The notes under the pieces: model-generated | Databases searched by the model: none | Told to the model about the DNA's origin: nothing | Seen by the model: only the letters and a program-made list of their open reading frames with translations | Made by a program: the position numbers and the translations under genes | Shown: positions 43,644 to 52,770 of the stretch, one piece after another | How positions within the stretch are numbered: the stretch's first letter is position 1 | Layout of the letters: each line of letters starts with the position of its first letter | NCBI GenBank assembly: GCA_934370925.1 | Contig: CAKRNG010000001.1 | Span: forward strand, 62,001-126,000 | Direction: 5' to 3' | Length of the DNA stretch: 64,000 bases | Source of the DNA: an uncultured Lacticaseibacillus sp. | GTDB taxonomy: Bacteria > Bacillota > Bacilli > Lactobacillales > Lactobacillaceae

Positions 43644-43964
43644 TTATTCCCCGAAAGTCTGTTTAGCTAACCCGAATGCGGACCATGCTTTCGGCCATCC
43701 CGCGTAGAAGGACAGGTGCGTAATGAGCGCAACCATCTCTTCCTTCGTGACGCCGTTTGCCTTTGCCATCTTCATGTGGGCTTCAAGTTGTGGAAAGAGT
43801 CCCTGACTCATCAAACTCGCACATGTAATCAAACTGCGGTCGCGCGCTGAGAGCTCACTTTCTTTCGCCCAGACTTCGCCGAAGAGGACATCATCGTTCA
43901 ACGCCGCGAACTGAGGGGCGAATTCACCTAACTGCTCACGTCCTGCCGTTTGTTTTTTAGCCAT
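43644..43964 (-). CDS. Carboxymuconolactone decarboxylase family protein
   Basis: 106-residue CMD/AhpD-like protein. The region LSARDRSLITCASLMSQGLF ... EAHMKMAKANGVTKEEMVALITHLSFYAGWP is the family core, with one conserved Cys (Thr-Cys-Ala) and His (EAHMK). Small CMD proteins act as peroxidase or disulfide reductants or in ring decarboxylation; no specific role can be given. Located between the hydrolase and cupin genes in one transcript. Confidence 0.88.
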   Translation of the reverse strand: MAKKQTAGREQLGEFAPQFAALNDDVLFGEVWAKESELSARDRSLITCASLMSQGLFPQLEAHMKMAKANGVTKEEMVALITHLSFYAGWPKAWSAFGLAKQTFGE

Positions 43965-43988
43965 CTTTATCTTCCTACCTCTCCCGAA

Positions 43989-44396
43989 TTACAGTGCGTT
44001 GTAATCCGCATCACTGACCGGTTCCAACCATTCAGGCGTGCCCGCGGTGACCGCAATGTGGGCAAACCAACTATCCTTCGTGGCGCCGTGCCAGTGCTTC
44101 ACACCATCATACGTCACCACCACATCGCCGGAAACCAAATGACGTGCGGGGTGGCCTTCTTCTTGATACCAACCTTCGCCGCCCGTCACGAGTAGCAACT
44201 GATACCCATCGTGGTGAATGTGCCAGTTGTTCCGCGTGCCAGGTTCGAACGTCACGACGCCGACGCCAACATTGACCTCTGGATCGGCAACTAGCCCCTG
44301 CAGGTAGCTCACCCCAGTGAAAAACTGCGCGTAGTTCACATTTTCGGATCCGCGTGGGAAAATCACACCGTCTTTAATATTTTCATTTTTAACCAT
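43989..44396 (-). CDS. Cupin domain protein
   Basis: 135-residue single-domain cupin. Metal ligand motif NNWHIHHDGYQLLLVTGGEGWYQEEG corresponds to cupin motif 1 (GxxxxxHxHxxxxE...G) and GVKHWHGA to motif 2. In Lactobacillaceae this protein commonly adjoins CMD and hydrolase genes, as here. Start shares a base with the flavodoxin stop, so the pair is coupled. Confidence 0.87.
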   Translation of the reverse strand: MVKNENIKDGVIFPRGSENVNYAQFFTGVSYLQGLVADPEVNVGVGVVTFEPGTRNNWHIHHDGYQLLLVTGGEGWYQEEGHPARHLVSGDVVVTYDGVKHWHGATKDSWFAHIAVTAGTPEWLEPVSDADYNAL

Positions 44397-44923
44397 TATT
44401 GCATTCTCCTTTGTTCTTCAACGTCTAATGCTGCCAACCAATTACGCACCGCACATTCAGACCGCGCGGCGCGACCACCCCGAACGGGTAGTGCCTGTTC
44501 AATCGTTGCCCCAACTGCTAACGTACTTAGGGTTGCCATGCTCGTTCCAACGCCGCTTCCTTCATGCGTAACGAACGGCCGTATCCGTTTGCCCACTAGT
44601 GGCGTCTGCCGAAGCCACTGCTTCACAGCTGGTGGCACGTCCCCGAACCAGTTCGGATAGCCGAGATAAATGGTATCGCTGGTCAGCGGTGGCATCGGCA
44701 TCAATTCCGGCCACTTCTCCGGTGCCTTTTCCGTCTCTGCGCGTGCCGTCAGTGCCGTGTATTCATCTGGATAGGGTTGTTTAGGTTCAATTCGACTGAT
44801 AGATGCACCCAACTGTCGTCCTAAAGTTTCCGCAACGATTTGCGTATTCCCGATTTCTCGATTCGCCACACAGCCTCCCAACCACGTGGGGCCGCTGATG
44901 GCGAAAAACACGATTTCTGCCAT
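44396..44923 (-). CDS. Flavodoxin-like protein
   Basis: 175 residues from the ATG at 44923. The expected FMN-binding features are visible: NREIGNTQIVAETLG for the phosphate loop and IYLGYPNWFGDVPPAVKQWL for the isoalloxazine loop, followed by FVTHEGSGVGTS. The frame is open much farther upstream (to 45133), but that part includes a terminator-like hairpin and is not coding-like. The ribosome site for 44923 (AAGGAATAACGG) is not ideal. First gene of the row that ends with the SDR. Confidence 0.8.
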   Translation of the reverse strand: MAEIVFFAISGPTWLGGCVANREIGNTQIVAETLGRQLGASISRIEPKQPYPDEYTALTARAETEKAPEKWPELMPMPPLTSDTIYLGYPNWFGDVPPAVKQWLRQTPLVGKRIRPFVTHEGSGVGTSMATLSTLAVGATIEQALPVRGGRAARSECAVRNWLAALDVEEQRRMQ

Positions 44924-44957
44924 TTCATCACCGTTATTCCTTCTGATTCGTTGACAC

Positions 44958-45005
44958 AAAAAAACTGTACCCTGAATCTCATTGACAAGATTCATGATAC
45001 AGTTG
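44958..45005 (-). promoter_or_regulatory. Terminator-like hairpin just before the flavodoxin gene
   Basis: AACTGTA-CATGAATCTT / AGATTCA-GTACAGTT pairing followed by T7 on the minus strand, ending about 20 nt before the ribosome site. It either ends upstream transcription or works as an attenuator. Confidence 0.5.
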
Positions 45006-45009
45006 CTTT

Positions 45010-45642
45010 TTTGAGACGACCAATGCTTGTTTAGTCGCAGTGTATGCTTGAGAGGCATGAATGGGTGGCGATTTCCTTTAACCATGACGAGGCGTTTCTT
45101 TTCGACTTGTTTCGTCACTATCATCACGCACACGCGACACCTTTACTCATGCTAGTGCGTTAATCGTTATATCCAAAGACAATTCCCCATTGCGGCCATG
45201 ATGAAGATGGCTTAAAATCGACTGTATAAGTAACCAGAATGCGTTTTCAGATAAAAACATCAAATAAACATCCGATACAACTCGGGCTATCCTGACTAAA
45301 AAATGTGGCATCTCAATTACTGGTATCGCGGTATCACTTGAGATATCAGCAAGCCACCACCTAATTTGGAGGGTTCTCAAATGCTACTTCCACCGCTTCT
45401 GACGAGCCAACGTAAATTGGAATCAAAATTGCACGCGTTTATACCTGATCAACCACTTATCTACTTACCGCCGTTAAAAACGCCACTTTTTCGGTGACAG
45501 ATGCCGCATCATAAGTCGCGCCATACAAAACATGCATGCATAAATCCTGAATTTAGGATTTATGCGTGCATTATTTTGTATACCGGGACCAAATCGGCTT
45601 CTGGCGCCACTTCACCTGCAACGCTCGGTTTTCCCCAGTCAT
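45010..45642. repeat. Gene-free stretch with a dispersed-repeat copy
   Basis: No credible gene. A perfect dyad GCATAAATCCT-GA..AGGATTTATGC lies at 45539-45564, inside longer arms ATACAAAA / TTTTGTAT. The following TATACCGGGACCAAATCGGC (45579 on) and TTCTGGCGC match the right end of the element at 10194-10304. An open frame at 45147-45380 has no ribosome site and is rejected. Confidence 0.5.
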
Positions 45643-46542
45643 CTATTTACTAGGTTGCGCCATGCCCCCAAACGCGTCCTTAAACCGCTTAATCAGCTCC
45701 TGAACAACCGGCGACAGCACACGTCCCTGACGCCAAACCAAGACACAATTCGTATCCACGCGCGGTTCTGCGGGAATAAACACAACCCCATCCGTGCGGT
45801 TATTGAGGGCGCCCTCGATGGTGAAGGTGGAAGCAGACTGGTTCGCAACGATGGGCAGGATGTTGAAAAGCAGGTTGAAGGTGCCCACCACGTTCAGGTC
45901 CTCATATGCGCAATGCATCCAGTCAGAAACAAGGGCCTGCACCTCTGGCCGTGGCGAGAGCAACAACGGAATTCCCCGAATGTCTTCAGGGTGCACAACC
46001 TTCTTCGTTGCCAGAAAACTCTCTTCGGAAGTCAACAACCCCCATCGTTCTGTCCGAGGAAGGACGAATGTTTCGTACTTTTCCTTCGACACGGGTTCCA
46101 GCAAAATTGCCAGGTCAAGCAAGCCCTTATCCAACCGGTCACGAATAATGTCGCTTGTCCCCGTGAAGATGTTGAAGGTCACCTGTGGATAATCACTCAC
46201 GAGTTCCTCCAACATCACAGCCATCGTGTCCGAATTATCCGCTTCAACGCACCCAATCGAAACGTTGCCGCTGAATAACGACGATTTCCGTTCCGCAAAT
46301 TCCTTCATGGTGGCGTCCGACAACGACAGGATTTCCTCCGCCCGACTCTTGAGGAGCAGCCCAGCTTCCGTGAGTACCATCCGCTTCCCATCACGCACGA
46401 AAAGGCTCGTCCCCAGCTCATCCTCCAGGGACTTGAGCTGCCGACTTAGTGTGGGTTGGGTAATGTGCAGCACATCCGCCGCACGCGAAATCGTCCCCTC
46501 TTCCGCAATGGTCCAGAAATAACGTAATAGGCGAATTTCCAT
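45643..46542 (-). CDS. LysR family transcriptional regulator
   Basis: 299 residues from the ATG at 46542 (GGGAGG 5 nt upstream). The winged helix-turn-helix is at the N-terminus: LLRYFWTIAEEGTISRAADVLHITQPTLSRQLKSLEDELG, here quoted in parts LLRYFWTIAEEG and TQPTLSRQLKSLE. The periplasmic-binding-like effector domain follows. It stands between the alcohol dehydrogenase gene and the flavodoxin-to-SDR row, all on the minus strand, and probably controls one or both. Confidence 0.9.
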   Translation of the reverse strand: MEIRLLRYFWTIAEEGTISRAADVLHITQPTLSRQLKSLEDELGTSLFVRDGKRMVLTEAGLLLKSRAEEILSLSDATMKEFAERKSSLFSGNVSIGCVEADNSDTMAVMLEELVSDYPQVTFNIFTGTSDIIRDRLDKGLLDLAILLEPVSKEKYETFVLPRTERWGLLTSEESFLATKKVVHPEDIRGIPLLLSPRPEVQALVSDWMHCAYEDLNVVGTFNLLFNILPIVANQSASTFTIEGALNNRTDGVVFIPAEPRVDTNCVLVWRQGRVLSPVVQELIKRFKDAFGGMAQPSK

Positions 46543-46715
46543 AATGGCCTCCCTGATTGCTATTGACTTTAGTTTACCGTATTTGGTACCCATAGCAATT
46601 AATTCGTCCAAAATAAAAGCACCCAACTTCACATCAAGATGGATACTTCTCAGTTCTATGCTTAATTATCACAACAGCGCGCGGCAAAGCCCGCACGCTG
46701 CCACCCAAAAATCCC

Positions 46716-47756
46716 CTAATCACTAATAACGAGCAGTGACTTAATGGCTTCGCGTCGGTCCATCGCTTCGTACGCTTCTTCAACGTGATCCAGGTCGAAC
46801 TGCTTGGTGAAGACCTTCCCGGGGTTAATCTTGCCGTCGAGAACTGCCTGTAACAGGATTTCCTTGTCATAAGTTGTCACGTTCGCAATGCCACCGCGGA
46901 GACCAATGTTCCGCCAGAATAAGTTGTTCGTGTTCATTTCTGCCTTCTGGGGGACACCCACGCGGCCCACCACGGACCCGGGGCGACCAACCTTCAACGC
47001 CGTGTCCACCGACTGTTCCATCCCGACACATTCGAGCACCGCATCCGCACCCGCGCCGTTCGTCAGGGCCATCACCTTCTCAACCGCCTCGTCACCACGT
47101 TCTGGCACAATATCGGTTGCGCCGAATTCAATGGCGAGCTTCTGCCGGTCTTCGTGACGGCTCATGGCAATAATTCGCTCCGCCCCACGCAACTTAGCAG
47201 CAAGAACACCTGATAAGCCGACAGCCCCGTCACCCATCACAACCACCGTATCGCCAGGCTTCACTTCAGCACTCGCAGCGGCATGGTAGCCCGTTGCCAT
47301 GACGTCTGACAAGGTCACGAACGACTTCAACATGTCTTCTGAGTAGTCACTTGGCTGACCCGGAATTTTCACGAGCGCCCAGTTGGCGTTCGTGAAGCGC
47401 AGGTATTCACCTTGGTAACCCGCATTACTTCCTGGTTCCTGATTTAAACAGTTCGCATCGAATCCTGCAAGACAAGCGGAACAGTGCCCACAACCATGCG
47501 TGAATGGTGCGATGACAAAGTCGCCTGGCTTAACGGCGGTGACATCTGCCCCAACGGATTCAATCACCCCGATGCCTTCATGCCCCACTGCGGCCCCTGA
47601 TTCACGCTTCGAAATTCCACGATACCACCACAAATCAGAGCCACAGACGCTGGCCCGAACGATACGAATGATTGCGTCGGTTGGTTTCTCAATCACCGGC
47701 TTGGGCATTTCCCGTACTTCAACTTTTCCTGGTTCAACAAAAACAGTAACTTTCAT
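46716..47756 (-). CDS. Zinc-dependent alcohol dehydrogenase family protein
   Basis: 346-residue medium-chain dehydrogenase. Catalytic zinc ligands: Cys in SVCGSDLWW, His-Glu in VGHEGIGVIE; structural zinc loop GHCSACLAGFDANC (four Cys). The cofactor motif is GDGAVGLSGVLAAKLRGA, which ends the first Rossmann strand with an acidic-free SRHED loop compatible with NAD(P). Start at 47756 with AGGAGG 8 nt upstream. Probably oxidises or reduces a small alcohol/aldehyde. Confidence 0.9.
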   Translation of the reverse strand: MKVTVFVEPGKVEVREMPKPVIEKPTDAIIRIVRASVCGSDLWWYRGISKRESGAAVGHEGIGVIESVGADVTAVKPGDFVIAPFTHGCGHCSACLAGFDANCLNQEPGSNAGYQGEYLRFTNANWALVKIPGQPSDYSEDMLKSFVTLSDVMATGYHAAASAEVKPGDTVVVMGDGAVGLSGVLAAKLRGAERIIAMSRHEDRQKLAIEFGATDIVPERGDEAVEKVMALTNGAGADAVLECVGMEQSVDTALKVGRPGSVVGRVGVPQKAEMNTNNLFWRNIGLRGGIANVTTYDKEILLQAVLDGKINPGKVFTKQFDLDHVEEAYEAMDRREAIKSLLVISD

Positions 47757-47924
47757 TTTAAAATCCTCCTTAACGACAACAGCGCCATCATGTTCCGACA
47801 CAAATCATCATTTCCTGTGGTGTGATGCACGCGTTGCACCACTTGATGTTCCTAGCATACACGGTTTATTGGGAAGATGACAAATGCCTGTTAATGCAGA
47901 TAACTATGCTTAGTGGGCATGATT

Positions 47925-47960
47925 AAAAGAATCCCTCGACCAGGGCCGAGGGATTCTCTT
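47925..47960 (-). terminator. Terminator after oatA
   Basis: 11-bp perfect arms AGAATCCCTCG / CGAGGGATTCT with a T4 tail on the minus strand, 25 bp past the oatA stop codon. Confidence 0.8.
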
Positions 47961-47985
47961 GTTGTTCTTAAAATGTACAGTGAAC

Positions 47986-49926
47986 CTACCGCAAAATCTG
48001 CTTCGCAATGAACCCTGCATAGAAAATGTTCCCACTTGGTTTCGGGTGAACCCGGTCGTTGTAGAACCATTCTTCATGCGCGTTACAGAAGTGATACCAG
48101 TCGATGATGTGCAGGTTCTTGTACTTCTTCGCTCCCGCAATCAACGCATTATTCGTCGTGCTCTGCCAAGGTCTTGTTGGGACGCGAACGTTAATCCAGT
48201 AGACCTGACGCTTGGTCGTTGCCGTGCGCATCGCATCATCAATCGCTGAACTTGTGACGGGACCATTCGTTCCGAGCCCAATCAGAATCGTATCTGCCAG
48301 TGCACCCTGCTTCGCGTAATATTCAAGCAACTGCACACCCGTGACAGCTTGACGGGAAACCGCGGCGTCGATGTAGGCTTTCGGGAAAATTTCCTGCAAG
48401 TCCGTTTCGCCATCCTTCATCACGGAATCCCCGATTGCGGTGATGCCCATGCTCTGTGCCCGGCTCGTTTCATCCGCCGTCAGCCCGTACTTACTATTTG
48501 GTTTCGGCTGTGCACTCGAAGAAGATGCCTGACTTGACGAGCTAGACGTTGCCGAAGAACTCGACTTCGCGGAAGACTGCGATGACTTCTTAGCCGCCGC
48601 GATATTTTCCTTAAGTTGCTTCAACCGGCGCTTCTTTTCCGCCTGCGACTTCTTGTTATCCTGGAGTTGCTTCTCCAGTGGTGACGTGGTCTTCACGGCC
48701 TTCACGCTTGGCGCCTCCGCGATGCCGGCCATTCCGACAACTGCAACGATCGCCAACACACCGGTCACGATTGCGCGTCCGTGGTTTTGCTTCAAAGACT
48801 TGAAGAACTTCACCACACCCACGTCCGAGAAGTCGGCGTGTGCCAGTGGCTTTTCGACGAACCGGTAAGATAATTCCGTCAGAGCAACAATCAGAACCAC
48901 TTCAAGTACCGGATACAGCACGGGGTGACTCGCAAAGTTCGTGGCGCGCGCTTCAACGAACACCATGACGGGAAGCTGGTAGAGGTACAGGCCGTAACTC
49001 CGACTCCCCACCCAGCTGAACACTGGATTAGTTAACAACCGGTTGAACACGGCGTCGGGGTGTGCCACCACCGCAACAAGGATGGTCACCAGGATGGAGA
49101 AGACGAACATGCCCCCACGATATAACCAAGGACTCTGGTCACTCGTAAAGCCAACCATGGCGAGCATCCCCACGATTGCGATCGTCCCCACCAAGTTCAA
49201 GATGAGCTTGTTGCGGACCGATGAACTTTTAACCAATCGCTGACTAGGCCAGATGAAGGCCAGTGCTGCACCCAAAAGAATGCTAAAGGCACGGGTGTCC
49301 GTGCCATAGTACAACCGGCTTGGATCGTAAGGCACGCCGATTTTTGGCTGGTACAAGACCGCCATGATGAGTGCCGACACGATGGACAGCCCCATCGCGG
49401 TCGTAAATGCCGCCCGACCGAACTTCTTCCCCGCATGCCGACGTAAGAACAGCACAATCAGGGGCCAAACAAGGTAGAACTGACCTTCAATCGACAGCGT
49501 CCACAGGTGGGTGAACGGACTGGTACCCTGCGCGAACTGGGCAAAATAAGACTGCCCGTTCATAATCTGCCACCAGTTGTACACGTACGTTAAGTTACTC
49601 AGCACAATCTGGTTCAGTTGTCCCAGTAGCGACCTGAAGAAAAGTGTGATGCACGCACTCGTCACGAGTAGCATCAATAGTAAGCCCGGATACAACCGCC
49701 GGAATCGCCGCTGCCAGAACCCCTTAAAGTCGAAGCCACCTGTTCGGTCGAACTCCATGTTGAGCCCGTCCGTAATTAGATACCCAGAAACAACCATGAA
49801 GATGGGAACCCCTAAGTAGCCACCTTGAAAAATATCCGAACGAATGTGGTAGAGAATAACCCCTAAAACCCCAATCGTCCGCAAGCCATCAAACCCAGTT
49901 ATGTATCGTCGCTTCTGCTTAGCCAC
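47986..49926 (-). CDS. oatA: Peptidoglycan O-acetyltransferase OatA-like (acyltransferase 3 plus SGNH)
   Basis: 646-residue membrane protein with an N-terminal acyltransferase-3 domain of about ten helices (GFDGLRTIGVLGVILYH, FMVVSGYLIT, LWTLSIEGQFYLVWP). A low-complexity Ser/Ala/Lys linker follows (SSAKSSSSATSSSSSQASSS region). The extracellular SGNH hydrolase-like domain ends the protein with GDSV (Ser), GTNG (Asn) and DRVHP (Asp/His). This is the OatA plan: transfer of acetyl groups across the membrane to MurNAc O6, giving lysozyme resistance. The substrate is inferred from the family. Single gene. Confidence 0.87.
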   Translation of the reverse strand: MAKQKRRYITGFDGLRTIGVLGVILYHIRSDIFQGGYLGVPIFMVVSGYLITDGLNMEFDRTGGFDFKGFWQRRFRRLYPGLLLMLLVTSACITLFFRSLLGQLNQIVLSNLTYVYNWWQIMNGQSYFAQFAQGTSPFTHLWTLSIEGQFYLVWPLIVLFLRRHAGKKFGRAAFTTAMGLSIVSALIMAVLYQPKIGVPYDPSRLYYGTDTRAFSILLGAALAFIWPSQRLVKSSSVRNKLILNLVGTIAIVGMLAMVGFTSDQSPWLYRGGMFVFSILVTILVAVVAHPDAVFNRLLTNPVFSWVGSRSYGLYLYQLPVMVFVEARATNFASHPVLYPVLEVVLIVALTELSYRFVEKPLAHADFSDVGVVKFFKSLKQNHGRAIVTGVLAIVAVVGMAGIAEAPSVKAVKTTSPLEKQLQDNKKSQAEKKRRLKQLKENIAAAKKSSQSSAKSSSSATSSSSSQASSSSAQPKPNSKYGLTADETSRAQSMGITAIGDSVMKDGETDLQEIFPKAYIDAAVSRQAVTGVQLLEYYAKQGALADTILIGLGTNGPVTSSAIDDAMRTATTKRQVYWINVRVPTRPWQSTTNNALIAGAKKYKNLHIIDWYHFCNAHEEWFYNDRVHPKPSGNIFYAGFIAKQILR

Positions 49927-50159
49927 GCCTTGTTCCCTCGCTTCTTCAACCTATTTGACCAACCGCTTGACAGTGCCCATCACCGCCAACGCCTGCTGGT
50001 TTGAATCTACTAACTTCTTCGTGCCATAAAATCCCATACCACCATTATCATGCACCGCTTACGGTAAACATACTTCTTTTTTTTGCGAATTGGTCAAAAA
50101 AAAGAAATTCATGGGGGTAATCAATTTGATAGAGGCTGCGCGAAAATGAAAAGCCCGCC

Positions 50160-50606
50160 CTACTGCCCCGCGTACGGATTGGCTAAGTGCTCGGCAGTTT
50201 TCTCCTGGCTCACGTAATCAATCTTCGCCTTGATAATCGCCGTTGCATCGTCCGCGGAATAATCCGCGATTTTCCGCTGCACTTCTGCCATATTCCGTGC
50301 AAGCTCAGCCTGCGCTTGCGCGACCTTCTCTGCGTGCGCCTCCAACAGCGCCCGTCGCGCCGCAATTGTGGATACCCCCGTCATGCACAACTCGATGTAC
50401 TGCCGAATTGTCTTCAGATCCATGCCCGTATTCTTCAAACAGGTAATGGTCTTCAGAAAATTCAAATCCGTCTCCGTGAAGAGCCGGTACCCCGCCTGGT
50501 TCTTTTGCACGAACGGCAATAATCCCTGCTTGTCGTAATAGCGCAACGTCGAAACGGACACACCAAAAGCTCGCGCAACTTCATTAATTAAGTATGTTTT
50601 CGCCAT
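50160..50606 (-). CDS. MerR family transcriptional regulator
   Basis: 148 residues from the ATG at 50606. MerR DNA-binding domain at the N-terminus (LINEVARAFGVSVSTLRYYDKQGLLPF), then the dimerisation coiled coil (EVQRKIADY). It lacks the Cys-rich metal site, so it belongs to the drug- or redox-sensing MerR group near epimerase/reductase genes. Divergent from the reductase gene at 50698, with an operator-like dyad between them. Confidence 0.9.
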   Translation of the reverse strand: MAKTYLINEVARAFGVSVSTLRYYDKQGLLPFVQKNQAGYRLFTETDLNFLKTITCLKNTGMDLKTIRQYIELCMTGVSTIAARRALLEAHAEKVAQAQAELARNMAEVQRKIADYSADDATAIIKAKIDYVSQEKTAEHLANPYAGQ

Positions 50607-50626
50607 TTTTCGTGTCCTTTCGCTTG

Positions 50627-50646
50627 CCCTGAACTTAGGTTGAGGG
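50627..50646. promoter_or_regulatory. Operator-like dyad between merR and the reductase gene
   Basis: 20-bp near-perfect dyad CCCTGAACTTAGGTTGAGGG in the 91-bp divergent gap, the size and place of a MerR-family binding site overlapping a promoter spacer. Confidence 0.6.
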
Positions 50647-50697
50647 TTTACGCTTATCTTAGTTAGAAAAACACGATTTGTAAAGGGGAAAAATAAC

Positions 50698-51729
50698 ATG
50701 AATCAAACTTTTTTAGTCACGGGTGGCACCGGTTTCCTCGCAACCCACTTAATCATGCAGTTGCTTGCACGCGGGCTTCACGTGCGGACCACCGTTCGTT
50801 CGGCGCAGAAAGAAGCTGTTGTTATAAAAACACTTCAAACCAATCACGCACGAAACATCGAAAATCTGACCTGCGCCCGCGCTGATTTGCTCGCCGATGA
50901 CGGCTGGACCGCAGCCGTGCAAAACGTGGATGGTGTTTTCAGCGTCGCCTCGCCCGTCTTCTTTGGGGACGTGACGGATACTGATGCCATTTTGAACACC
51001 TCGCGTGAGGGCACACTGCGGATTCTGCGCATGGCACAAAAATTGCACGTTCGCCGCGTTATCATGACCGCTAATTTTGGGGCGGTTGGCTTCACCAAAC
51101 GTGCCCAGCCCGGCGCCCTAACCACGGCGGCAGACTGGACTGATGCAGAAAACCACGGTTTGTCCATTTACGAAAAATCCAAGCTTCTGGCTGAAAAGGC
51201 CGCGTGGGCATACGTCCAACAACCCGACGTCACCCTTGAGTTCGCCACCATTAATCCAGTCGCCATCTTCGGTCCGGCGCTAGGCAATCACGTTTCCGGT
51301 AGTTTCGACCTTCTCACCAACCTTCTCAACGGAAGCATGAAGCGCATCCCGAATCTGCCGCTCAATCTCGTGGATGTCCGTGATGTGGCAGACGCCCACA
51401 TCCGCGCGATGCTGACGCCAGAAGCAGACGGCCAGCGCTTCATCGTGTCGAACGACGGCCAAATATCACTGCCGGAAATTGCGCAACTAATGCGGACACA
51501 ACGCCCCGCCCTCGCTGAAAAGGTTACCACAAAAAAACTGCCGAATTGGCTCATCAACTTGGGCGCCCCCTTCAACGCACAAGCTCGTGCCGGCGCCCTG
51601 ATGATCCACATGAATCGCAACATGAGCAACGAACGCGCCCGCACCGTTTTGGGCTGGACCCCACGCGCCGACAACGAGGCGCTCGTGTTAACAACAATCG
51701 ACAGTTTGCACGAACACGGGATTATTTAA
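50698..51729 (+). CDS. NAD-dependent epimerase/dehydratase family oxidoreductase
   Basis: 343-residue extended SDR. Cofactor motif GGTGFLATHLIMQLL (TGGTGFLA), catalytic Tyr and Lys as YEKSK (residues 158-162 by count from ATG), and substrate-domain LVDVRDVADAHIRAM typical of dihydroflavonol-4-reductase-like enzymes. Likely reduces a ketone or aldehyde; controlled by the divergent MerR gene. An MFS fragment follows 6 bp after its stop. Confidence 0.87.
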   Translation: MNQTFLVTGGTGFLATHLIMQLLARGLHVRTTVRSAQKEAVVIKTLQTNHARNIENLTCARADLLADDGWTAAVQNVDGVFSVASPVFFGDVTDTDAILNTSREGTLRILRMAQKLHVRRVIMTANFGAVGFTKRAQPGALTTAADWTDAENHGLSIYEKSKLLAEKAAWAYVQQPDVTLEFATINPVAIFGPALGNHVSGSFDLLTNLLNGSMKRIPNLPLNLVDVRDVADAHIRAMLTPEADGQRFIVSNDGQISLPEIAQLMRTQRPALAEKVTTKKLPNWLINLGAPFNAQARAGALMIHMNRNMSNERARTVLGWTPRADNEALVLTTIDSLHEHGII

Positions 51730-51735
51730 CGTTAA

Positions 51736-52149
51736 GTCGGCGCCCGGTTCGTTACGCTAGGTGGTCTTCTCATCACGCTAATTAGTTCCGTGCCCTTCAT
51801 CTATTTCGATCAGCACACCGCCTACTGGTTACTGATGGTGGTCCTCTTCATTCGCGGTATCGGGGCCGGGGCCATCACCAGTCCCCTCATGACGGATGCT
51901 TTTGTCGGCATTGACCATCATTTTGCGGCGCAAGTCTCAATTGGCACGCGCACGCTTCAGAATATCGGGGGTGCGTTCGGTTCCGCACTACTCGCCACGG
52001 TCGTCGTCAACTTCCAGAATCACCACGCGCAAACATTGACCAACGTTGCAGCAAGTTACCAGCAAGGTTTCCTCTGGTCAGCCGTGGGATTAGCCCTACT
52101 CGCCATCCCCGCACTGGGACTGACGAACTACTTGGGGCGTCAAAAGTAG
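51736..52149 (+). pseudogene. C-terminal remnant of a DHA2-type MFS transporter
   Basis: Open frame reading VGARFVTLGGLLITLISSVP then FIYFDQHTAYW to the natural stop at 52149, with four membrane segments and the MFS string GAITSPLMTDAFVGI / GTRTLQNIGGAFGSALLATVV typical of the last helices of EmrB-type exporters. No start codon or N-terminal two-thirds are present. A deletion has fused it directly behind the reductase gene. Confidence 0.75.
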
Positions 52150-52195
52150 CCATACCATCACTCACCGTCTGTCATTGGTTTAAATGATTAGACAG

Positions 52196-52232
52196 AAACG
52201 GCCTCATTCCAAATTCGGAAATGAGGCCGTTT
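52196..52232. terminator. Intrinsic terminator
   Basis: AAACGGCCTCATT / AATGAGGCCGTTT arms, perfect, loop CCAAATTCGG region; short T-run on both sides. Confidence 0.8.
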
Positions 52233-52305
52233 GCGTATTCACCTTGATGTCGCTAGCTGCATTTCACACACCAATACCGTTACCTTGATGATATTTCTTC
52301 CTATA

Positions 52306-52422
52306 TTAATGCCGCAACAATGCGTGAATCACAATACCACCAAGACTCACAATGCCAACCAACGCGACAAGCGTAACAAGCATCATCACGCCTTCTTTCA
52401 CCGATATACTCATTAACAGCAT
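52306..52422 (-). CDS. Small membrane peptide 2 (holin-like toxin type)
   Basis: 38-residue ORF from the ATG at 52422 (GAGGT 5 nt upstream). MLLMSISVKEGVMMLVTLVA begins a single hydrophobic helix and it ends IVIHALLRH. The C-terminal motif IVIHxLL is shared with the next small ORF, so the two are related. Similar in plan to the putative holin-like toxins of Lactobacillales; this is a resemblance, not an identification. Confidence 0.55.
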   Translation of the reverse strand: MLLMSISVKEGVMMLVTLVALVGIVSLGGIVIHALLRH

Positions 52423-52490
52423 GGTCTACCTCATTCTTCCAATGACAATAATCGCGACCTATACACTAGGCTTGGCACCCGAATATAACA

Positions 52491-52604
52491 CTACTTCAAC
52501 AACTCATGAATCACAATGGCAAAAAGTCCCACAATCACAGCCAAAACAATAAACGTCGCGAAGCCAAAAGCAAAATCCCCCAAAGTAATCCCCGCTAAAA
52601 ACAT
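52491..52604 (-). CDS. Small membrane peptide 1 (holin-like toxin type)
   Basis: 37-residue ORF from the ATG at 52604 with GGAGGA 6 nt upstream. MFLAGITLGDFAFGFATFIV starts a nearly continuous hydrophobic helix; it ends FAIVIHELLK, like the neighbour at 52306-52422. Too short for ordinary gene calls. Could be a type I toxin or a membrane stress peptide; no antitoxin RNA was identified. Confidence 0.55.
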   Translation of the reverse strand: MFLAGITLGDFAFGFATFIVLAVIVGLFAIVIHELLK

Positions 52605-52770
52605 AACGCGTCCTCCTCGATACCCTGTTACGTGCATTTTAAAGTAGTCACGGGATCCCGTCAATCATTTAACACTGATAGCTAAAATGAATGCACATCA
52701 TCGCTAATTATGTACAGATATAGATTTCATCTACAGTCTTTTTTTAAATAGAATGATTGTCTCGCATCTA

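Noticed and set aside
45147..45380. 77-codon open frame on the minus strand
   Set aside because: No ribosome site, composition not protein-like, and it spans a region with no conserved neighbours.
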